This document shows positions 56,101 to 64,000 of a stretch of DNA of 64,000 nt, in pieces. Numbering within the stretch: position 1 is the first letter of the stretch; the number at the start of each line of letters is the position of its first letter. The notes under the pieces are model-generated. The model made no database searches. It was not told where the DNA came from and saw only the letters and a program-made list of their open reading frames with translations. Source of the stretch: Asterella californica. Lineage: Eukaryota; Streptophyta; Marchantiopsida; Marchantiales; Aytoniaceae. The stretch spans positions 47,817,501-47,881,500 of the forward strand of contig JAYKYS010000002.1 in NCBI GenBank assembly GCA_036924285.1, written 5' to 3'. The position numbers were made by a program, and so were the translations under genes.

Positions 56101-57252
56101 AAATGACTTTTGAGGAGCTATGCCGTGCGCATCTGGTGAGATTCTGCCTTGACGTTGGGCTTGAGGTTCCTGGCCCATGCTGGTGAAGTATTTGGTTCGT
56201 GAATTTGAGACTGAGTTGTTTCTTTGGATGTTTTCCGTTTCAACAGGATTCCATGCTGCGTAAGCTTTCTGAGGCGCACACGAGGACGGGGCTGACTAGT
56301 CGTGTGACTAAGTGGAAGAACAAGATTGAAGCTACTCTTATGGACGAGGTGACCTAGTTGACCCTAATCCTTTATGATACTTAAGGAAAGTTTACGTCTT
56401 TGGTTGGATTATGATATTTAACTGGGGTTGCCCGAATGTTCATGATGCAGGATAGTCGTCCTCCATTTGATATCCATGAATATGGTGATCGTTTGCTTGA
56501 CGAGCTTGCAACACTAGCAGCAAGGTCACAAGATGGAGATGAAGAGATACAGGAGTCTTTCACCTATCTTGTTCGTGGGCAACAAAGTGATCAAGTGGCA
56601 AGATCATTCTCCGCGCTGTTGCAACTGGTTAGTTCCCGTTTCTCCAGTCGTGCAACTCTAAGTGGATTCGTGCTACGTCCACTGGACGTAAGCCAATTGA
56701 GACATTGAGCTAAACGTTCTAAGATTGAGCTTGCCTTGAACATATATGCAGGTTAACAACGGGAACGTCATCATAGACAAAGGTGACGTGGGAAGTGCAA
56801 GCGTCTGCTTTACAGGGGATAAGCCTTTTACCGTTAAGCTACTCAGTTCACAAAATAAGCATGAGGGTATGTTTGAAAACATGATACCTGCTAAAACCTC
56901 GAGGAAAACCCCCGGGAGAAGCAAGGCTCCTCGACCAGCGCAATTGGGCGATCGGTCTCTTGATAAACAACAACGATTTCGTGTTGTGCGAGAGAGGTCT
57001 AATCTAGTTTCCAGCCCACGGAGTCCTGGGTCTCCCAGCGGATCACGGTGTTCGTTAGCATTATCCACCTCTCCAGGTTCCGTGAGAAGAAGTAGTCGAA
57101 AGCGTAGGCAAACGGTAAATTTGAAGCGTGGCGGAAGTCCTGATAAGGAAAACAGTGGAGCATTCACGCCTCTCCACATCACCCCTGTGAAACTAACACC
57201 TGATGGAAGGCATCGTAGCAGAAGAAAACCTCTTGCAAAGCTTGTGCAGTAA
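53120..57252 (+). CDS. CAPH2: Condensin-2 complex subunit H2 (CAP-H2), 755 aa, eleven exons
   Basis: Exons join in frame with GT-AG introns of 102-491 bp: 53120-53306, 53798-53897, 54009-54109, 54368-54507, 54631-55096, 55281-55456, 55621-55824, 56022-56135, 56247-56348, 56451-56627, 56752-57252 (2,268 nt). The kleisin N-terminus is clear: [20 protein letters not shown] (15-34), [20 protein letters not shown] across exons 1-2, then [23 protein letters not shown] follows at about 186-195 and an acidic middle. The C-terminal half has [42 protein letters not shown] and [18 protein letters not shown], all diagnostic of CAP-H2. Its ends bridge the SMC2/SMC4 heads in condensin II, which compacts chromosomes in the nucleus. 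The last 100 or so residues are Ser/Arg/Pro-rich with SP sites and KEN (in SPDKENS), suggesting mitotic phosphorylation and APC/C control. Confidence 0.95.
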
Positions 57253-58380
57253 TGTTAGAAAGAGAGTCCTATGTATCATCAGTAGACGGATGCTTTAGAC
57301 AATTGTATCTTACTCGAGTCATTCATAGACACTGGGCAAGAAAGCCCTTCTCTTTAAGGAGAACCCCGACTTGTAGGGTTTTCTGTGTACAATACACGAT
57401 GATCTAGAGAAAAACCGCTGTTGTTTCTACTGTGGACTATTGTCCCAGGATATGGCTATCTTGTGAGATCTTTATGGGAGTAGGCCAGAATATTAGCAGT
57501 CTGGTAGACACTTGGAAATTGTGAGGTTGGGCTGTTCAAGTAAACGAGCAGTGTAGGTTGTTCTGTTCGGGGACTCGAAACCATATTGACCTAGTGGCCC
57601 CCACATACAATGAAGGGCCAGGGCTCTGCTGCATATCCGTCCCCGGAGTAGAGTCGATTCTGTTACATGCTCCTAACCGAACTTCCCAACTTGGATTTAG
57701 TTCAAATCGTGACACAGTGAGTTCTCGGCTCAATGATTCCAGATCTAACTTCGCTATAGTCTTAAATTTTTTTGTGGGGAAAACCTTTGCTGTGTAGTGC
57801 TCTCTCCCTTAGTCATAGTTGTAATCACATGAAAGTAAAGTTACACCATCATATCTGAGTTACAGGGATGTGTGATTAAGAATACTTTAGAATGTGTGTA
57901 ATTATGTGCTGACAGATTTAACCTAACATTAAACTCTCATATGATAAACTCAAATGCTTCTGGCTGAGTATCAACAAGGGCGTCTTCTAAATATGTTGGA
58001 CAGATCATCATTATAATAGGTTTGTTCTATAGTTTTTAACTCCGGGCTTCCAAGTGATGCATTCGAACTTTTTCTTTGGTCGATAATATGAAGTTTTCTT
58101 TGTACTGATGCGAGAAGCACGAATTTATTCAGCGATCGCAAACGCAACAGAAAGCCTCACCATAATCAGGATCCCGGGCCGGGCCCCCCAGCTCACCACA
58201 ATAAAATGAAGTTGAAAACAATTTTACTAACTGATATTAGTTTCTCCTTTTATACTATTTACTCAAGAATTATACAGTGACATTAGAAAGATTACCAGTT
58301 AGAATTTCTTAGTTTTCAGAGGATATGCCTTTTGTTAAGGATCTCTCAAACCATTTCTGCCTTTTTCCTTTATTATTTGC
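57253..58380. other. 3' UTR of CAP-H2, then unassigned DNA
   Basis: The first 200-300 bp are the likely 3' UTR. A 79-codon frame at 57558-57797 has no recognisable motif. A short GC spike (CCCGGGCCGGGCC) lies near 58173. Nothing else is seen. Confidence 0.4.
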
Positions 58381-58384
58381 CTGT

Positions 58385-58860
58385 ATTATCCGGTGGGTTA
58401 TATATGATAAACCGTTTCGGTACACCATTGTCTAGCTTCGGATAAGTCCAAAAAGTAGATATTAGGTTCGGATATTGTAAACCATTGTTTAGTCACAGTT
58501 TTAGGGTGGAAAATTTGATATGCTATAGTTTTGATTTGGTTCAAGATGGAAAACTCGTTGTCCTTGTGCACTTGTTTAAGCTCTATACAAGTTTGTTTGA
58601 TTCACATACCATATTTAAAAGTTTATACAAAGAGGCATGTTAAAGATAAACCCGACGTTTAATGATCACCGTGAAGCTGCGGCTAGCATTGAGAAAGGGA
58701 GACATGATCCATAAACCTTAGAAGGTCCTGATTTATCTATAAACCATACTTCCTAGGAAAAACCTCGAGAAAATGGTTTACCCACATAACAACACCTTTA
58801 GTGGTTTATGTCATACATAACCTTCCGAGTGGAGTGGTTTATCAAAGTTTATCACCATCC
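58385..58860. repeat. Cluster of ATAAACC / GGTTTAT motifs in both orientations
   Basis: The 7-mer ATAAACC or its complement occurs repeatedly (for example GATAAACCG near 58407, ATAAACCTTAG near 58711, ATAAACCATAC near 58739, TGGTTTATGTC near 58802, TGGTTTATCAAAG near 58835), with related GTAAACCA/GGTTTACC forms between. It may be the subterminal repeat region of a DNA transposon. Confidence 0.5.
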
Positions 58861-59241
58861 TCAGGCTTTTCTTAGGGATAATTAAAGCTCATATGCCTTA
58901 ACCATCTATGCATTTTTTTGGACATAAATACGATTAGTGTGATAGTAATAACATGTACATATATTTTAATCTCAATGACTGGGCAATGATTATCCAAAGG
59001 CACACAACAACTGATGAGAAAGAGGTCATTCCTCAGTTGATGTGAAGGAACTGAGGGTAGATTAGCCAGAGATTTGCTCTTGTAGGGTTTCCAAAGGGTT
59101 TAGTCGCACACGTAGAAAGTCGGAAAGAGAAAATACTAGATTGCAAGAAGGTCTAACTGAAATGGGGATAAGGTTTCTGGTTAAGCATGCATAGTCACTC
59201 TCTTCCGAGTTCAGAAGAAGGGGAAATGCAAGTGCTTTTAG

Positions 59242-59283
59242 TTTAATACCTAACCCTTTCGACCGGAATGGTTAGGTATTAAA
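59242..59283. repeat. Stem-loop, 14-bp stem and 14-nt loop (copy 2)
   Basis: TTTAATACCTAACC at 59242-59255 pairs perfectly with GGTTAGGTATTAAA at 59270-59283. The loop starts CTTTCGACCGG. Compared with the copy at 51281, two stem positions differ and both are matched by changes in the opposite arm. Confidence 0.9.
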
Positions 59284-59699
59284 TTAAACGCATGATTAAG
59301 TTATATATTTATGAGTACAGGACCTCGGACTTGTACTTCTTAAAGCGCGACAGTCCAGTCAACACTTATGAGTCTTTGTCTGCTCTGCTTGTGTTTCAAG
59401 GCATGGGCTAACAATAATGTCTATGTAATATTTTAATTATTTACATCTACTTAGTATATATATTTTATTTAACACTTATATAATTCTCTGCTAACAAACC
59501 TTCTTTCCATGCTATTTTCAAAGTTATTCTGAAATATTGGTGAACCTCGTCTGCAGTACTCGGGGTAAAATTTTTCCGGAACCAGAAATTATCCGAGGGC
59601 AATGAACGAGATTCGGTTTATATTGATCATCTACCAAATTCTCCAATAGAGAATTTATCATCATGTTATATTTTAACATGTAGAAATATTAATTGTTCA

Positions 59700-60124
59700 C
59701 TATTTTCACCGACTTTTCAAAATTCCAACCAACTTTCTTCTTCCTCAGTCCTGAAATCGACTGTCGATCTTTCTCAGTACCTGAAGTTAAAAAATGTCTT
59801 CCTCAGTCCCCAACCTGCTGTCCTCCCGGTAACAATTATGATAAACGTCTCCACTGTTAATATCTAAGTACACAGTCGACTTCCATGGTTCTAAAAACAT
59901 AGACCGAAAGAGAAATTTTTTTTTCCAGTCCTCAACCAGCATGATCCGCACCCGCGTGCATAAACTGCGATGTGTAACGACTTATATAACAGAGACCAAA
60001 AACATACGACTGCAGGTAAGAAGACCGAGGAAGACATTTTCTAACTTTGGGGGCTGAGGAAGATCGACAGTCGATTTCGAGGACTGAAGAAAAAAAAAGC
60101 TGGAATTCTAGCCGGTTAAGAATA
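59700..60124. mobile_element. Foldback element with ~115-bp inverted arms
   Basis: The arm 59700-59823 matches the reverse complement of 60012-60124 (roughly 80 per cent by eye), including ATTCCA at the outer part, GAAATCGACTGTCGATCTT and AAAATGTCTTCCTC. The 190-bp loop has no gene. It has the shape of a MITE or long-hairpin small-RNA source. Minor open frames are by-products. Confidence 0.75.
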
Positions 60125-60364
60125 CAAGGAATGCAGGTGATGACCACCAGCTCCAGAACTCACTCCGAGAGGCTTCGTGCACGCACTTCCTCCTGCACAG
60201 AAGCTCTTGATGAACTTCAGGGCAAATGAATTTATCCTCTTTAATTCCGAATAAATGTTTCAAGGTGTACGTACAAGAAGATGCATTTCAGTACTCGAAG
60301 TTTTCCTTGGCATCGAATAGTTGTTGATATCTTACATGAGCCGTCCCTCTCTAAGCAAGAGCCA

Positions 60365-61704
60365 TCTCACATCTCATCTCACGTGTTAGGAGGTTTTTAC
60401 TGTCTTTTATTGATAATATTTTATTTTAATATTATTTGACCAATCAGGAGAAAAGACAATATGTTTGAGAGACGTGGATGCTTTCTGCACTCTCTGCATT
60501 TCACAGGTATCTAACACTTGACTCTTAATCACTGGGGTGTATGAAAAGACGGCAGTTTATTACTCTAGTATTTATGGGTTTTGCTGAGTTTTAACCTCCA
60601 AAAATAGTATATATTAAAATTTAACCAAGGTAACTACCACTCCAAGATCATTTCAGTTGAGCTTTTTCACACAAATCCAAACTGTATTCAGAATAAACGA
60701 TAAAATCACAGACACAAATTCTCACTTGGATAACTTTGATGGGAAATTAAGAGTTTAACTAATGACTGTTACTCTCTTACGCTTTCATCGTGCTAAACTT
60801 CTAACCAATATGCATGCAACATTTAACTTTTTGGGAAAAGTTTTTCTAACAAATTTACCTCTAGGAGTGTTAATTTGCCAGGTATGCTAAAAGCTATTTC
60901 GGATAAGTTTTTCAAAGATTTCAATCTTTTTCCAAGCTCACACATTATTAAAACATCTGATCTGAGGAGTTGAAAATTTAACTTTGACTCAAATAGCTAC
61001 ATCATGGATAAAATAATTATAACTCATCATTTATGCAGCATTACTTTAATTTATCATGGTTGTTTAATATTGCTCTCCTGCTGGAAATATTATGGCCATA
61101 CAATATTTGCAAAAGGATCATTTTCGCAGATAATTTAGAGTTTGTCGAGACCGATGGAGATGCTCTAAGTGCCAAGCCCAAATCTAATATGCATGCAAGA
61201 TCAGTTTTGGAGAACTTTTGCTCACTTTTAGTTATTGAAAAATATAAATATTAAAATATTAAAATATCTAATTTTTTGATAAATATAAAATAATAATTAT
61301 ACCTAGAATCACGAGACGGTACAGACATAACCCACAAGAGGAGCAAAGACAAACACACTTCCAAAACTACCGATAGAAGAAGCTATTACCAAACATACAC
61401 ATCAATTATACTGATTTAATTTATTACCTAACCTTCCGTTGTTAAACATTGAAATATTTGCCTCCTCTATCAGGAAATGAAGGAGATGAATATGCAAAAA
61501 AGACCAAAACTGAATATGTAAACTCCTAATAATCATTTCATTAAGGGTCCAAGTGTCGGATACTTGTGAAATGCTGAGAGTGCAGAATACATCCAAGTCA
61601 CTCAAGCATATTTTCTTCTCTCGTGATTGGTCAAAACAATATCAAAATATAATACTTTCAGTAAAAAAAAGTAAAAATTCTAACACGTGAAATGAGACGT
61701 GAGA
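60365..61704. mobile_element. Non-autonomous DNA element, 1.34 kb, with ~165-bp terminal inverted repeats
   Basis: The left arm from 60365 (TCTCACATCTCATCTCACGT) through CCAATCAGGAGAAAAGA, GCATTTCACAGGTATC and CTTAATC near 60538 matches the reverse complement of the right arm ending at about 61704. The shared blocks are CTCAT.TCACGTGTTAG, TTGACCAATCA, CTGCACTCT and GCATTTCACA.GTATC. About 1 kb lies between the arms without a supported gene. A single-arm version of the stem-loop family (TTTATTACCTAACCTTCCG) lies inside near 61421. No clear target duplication was identified. Confidence 0.7.
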
Positions 61705-61961
61705 AAAATAAAGAGAAGACATTTCTCCTATTTTTTCTTTATTTTATTTTTATTTTTATTTGAAATCAGACGTGCTGGTGGAAATTTATTAACCGAAGCG
61801 AGCGCAGATAAACCACCTCGTTGCTACCATGACTAGGCAAGTTGGTCAAATTGTGAGAGTACATCGTATTATCAACCACTTGCCTAATAATCACATCTGT
61901 GCTATCGTTACTACCCTTTGATTCGATGACGCACTTGCGCGGACTTTTTGTCTTCTATTTG

Positions 61962-64000
61962 CTAATCTCCTGCCGGATCCGCGCAGGTGCTTCTTGTTCG
62001 TGTTGGGAGGGTGCCTCGATGTCCGACCTCAAAGAAGTGCTTCCCCTCTCGTCTTGGTTCTTCTGCTACATCCTGTGCGAAGTCTACCACTTGTTGTCTC
62101 CGTTCCCAAGGTGAATTTCCTTGGGATCCCTCTGCTGGTTGCAACTCGCCATCTCCTGATTGATTGTGGATGAGAATCACTTTCTTCTGGTCGAGCCGCT
62201 CTGATCGCTTCTTGTCAATCGAGTCAGTATTACTCTTGTCTTCTTGAGTCATTGATGAGTTGCATGGTGTTGTGTCTGTCCGGAATTTGACTCCTCTGTT
62301 GTCCATTGTGGGTGGTGAAAGTTTCCGTTGCTCTCTCTTTTGGATTAGTCAAGATCTCCTTCCATTCGCACGTCTGTTCCTCGTCGTTGAGGTCCGTCGG
62401 CTATCTCGTGCTTGGTTCGCTCAATTGCTCATGCTCTTGAGAATCTCACTCTTTTCTCGATATGGTTCTCTTTTCTGTTTGAATGGTGTTGTTCGACCCC
62501 ATCTTCTTCTCGATTTTCTTCGCCCTGGTGCGCATGTGCTTCCCATCTATGTGAGTGGCATTGAAAGAAAGGGACGTTGAGGTGGACCCGCATGATGTTC
62601 AAGAGTGCAATCGCTTCACTACATTTTCTCCCCAGTTTGTCATCTTGACTCCCGCATTGATCAATTCTGGTGAGCTTCAACATTGTGTTCTGGATGATCA
62701 CATTGTGAGGTATGTTACATTACCTTTGGTTGAATACCTATTTGTTTCTTTCACTCCAGGTCGCAATGAGAACTTCCATCATTCTGCTTGCCGTGCCAGC
62801 ATGCCTCCTTTGCTGATGTGCTCCAAGACGATCAGAAGAGATGGTGACATCGTGGCTTCTTCCGTTAGCCCTCTCACCAGCAGATGCCGCTATTTTCATT
62901 TTGGAGCCGCCTTCGGACATTCTCAGAAGAGATTTTCAAAGATCTCCTCCTTGTTTTCACACCTTTCACACAGTCCGGAGCCCTTTTGCATTCTAGCTAA
63001 CCTTTGAGCAGTCGAGAAGCCTTGCTGAAAAGCCTCCATAATGTGACTTTGTCTTTTAGAGGAAGATACGTCCTCCATAGCTTCACCCAACACTTCAGCC
63101 ACCTTCTCTCTACGTGATATTAGTTCCATTTGTGGCTGAAACATCCTCCTCACTAGATTTCCTAGGGGCAGGATCTGACGCCACTCCTTCGTCGTTAGGA
63201 TCCATTCTTGTTTTTGCAGTTTGCCCACTTGCCAATACTATGCTTTGCTTGGTTGCAGGTTTGTCGTCCATCTCCTAATCGGTGCCGTTATCTCTCTTCC
63301 TTCTCGAGTGAGATGTACCCACGCACTGAATTTCCTACATGTTGTTGAGCTTTCGTTGCTTGATCAACTTCTTGATCTCAATTGCCACACGAGTATGTCT
63401 TTTCAGTTTCTGACAGTGGCATAGCTTGTATCACTATAGTGTGTGGGTAGAGAGCCGCGAAAGTCAGCTCGATTTGGAGCCCTCTCTTGATCTCACACCA
63501 GATGTCCCTAAGGAAGTTAAAGGTTGATGCTTTGGACACCCTACCAGAGGTCATCAGCAGCCATCAGTTGCTACAGTGTCCAACCTGATTTTTCTTTCTT
63601 CCACTTTCCGGTCGAGGTACTCAGTGTAATCATTTGCTCCATTATTTTCACCTAGTCATCCTCTTGGGAGATCATGAACTTCATACAGTACCTCGTTTTT
63701 AAAGCTCTTTGTTGCAGATCAAAGGAGATGAGGTCCATTCCTCCATCTTTTTTGATTTCTGAAATTCTCTGCAAGCGATCATTGCAACATGATCTCTCAT
63801 AAGAACATTCTACATATTTTCTCCATCTCTTCGGTCGAGCTTCTCCTCAGATTCATACACATCAAGATTTGTGTTGGTATCGATCTAGTGATATGCTTCA
63901 AGACCACTAATTTCTTTGTCATTAGAGGTGTTTTGAACTTCCAGTTGCCTAGCTGCTTGGTCATCTTCTCGATGACATAATGTGCTTGATCCTCTTCCAT
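61962..64000 (-). mobile_element. LINE fragment, second copy, continuing beyond the window
   Basis: The stretch 62880-64000 is a close copy of 12637-13790, including EDQAHYVIEKMTKQLGNWKF and STEEMEKICRMFLW on the minus strand (63797-64000). Downstream it retains more of the 3' part: QKQEWILTTKEWRQILPLGN and a Cys-rich LCERCENKEEIFENLFWECP (to about 62920), which fits the zf-RVT region found after RT in plant LINEs. The rest, to about 61962, is decayed. RT catalytic sequence would lie past 64000. Confidence 0.8.

Overview
This is a eukaryotic nuclear window, almost certainly from a land plant and most likely of bryophyte grade (moss or liverwort). I cannot name the species. The reasons are two genes with many GT-AG introns, a plant-type condensin II subunit, a fragment of a plant PMP3/RCI2 gene, and Ty3/gypsy, Ty1/copia and LINE elements of plant type. 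No operons, tRNA genes or CRISPR arrays were found. Repeats dominate. Only two intact host genes are visible, one at each end.

Layout. 1-5856 (minus): a nine-exon gene for a Gln/Pro-rich, probably nuclear protein, whose 3' end lies outside the window. 5.9-12.6 kb: intergenic DNA with several tandem repeats, a short coding-like stretch (7754-7969), a striking double hairpin (11274-11357) and a transposase-like relic. 12.6-14.26 kb: a decayed LINE (minus). 14.27-16.56 kb: the 3' half of a copia element with its 3' LTR (plus). 18.87-19.64 kb: an FCP1-like phosphatase relic. 19.95-20.33 kb: an array of short palindromes. 20.34-21.25 kb: a solo LTR (plus).

21.9-41.9 kb: one old minus-strand gypsy element (order from 41.9 kb down: 5' LTR, gag, protease, RT, RNase H, integrase, 3' LTR). 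It has been hit by at least three later insertions: a solo LTR of its own family (22981-23900), an unrelated 1.09-kb solo LTR (27145-28231), and a 9.9-kb composite (29741-39653). The composite is the main discovery. A plus-strand gypsy polyprotein (31953-38983) carries a DNMT3-type cytosine-5 DNA methyltransferase between its protease and reverse transcriptase, and a PHD finger after its integrase. The copy is dead (several stops, three frame changes), but all domains can be read. A 5S-rRNA-derived segment lies in its leader. The flanking LTR halves imply that it sits inside another LTR or arose from an aberrant circular intermediate.

41.9-53 kb: AT-rich, gene-poor DNA with repeats, hairpins and gene fragments. 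53120-57252 (plus): an intact eleven-exon gene for condensin II subunit CAP-H2 (755 aa). 57.3-61.9 kb: AT-rich DNA with two inverted-repeat elements and a conserved stem-loop. 61.96-64 kb: a second copy of the LINE, running off the end.

How the parts work together: the two host genes are unrelated housekeeping-type nuclear genes. Between them the DNA is a nested graveyard of retroelements. The methyltransferase element suggests a lineage of plant retrotransposons able to act on the same DNA mark that hosts use to silence them.
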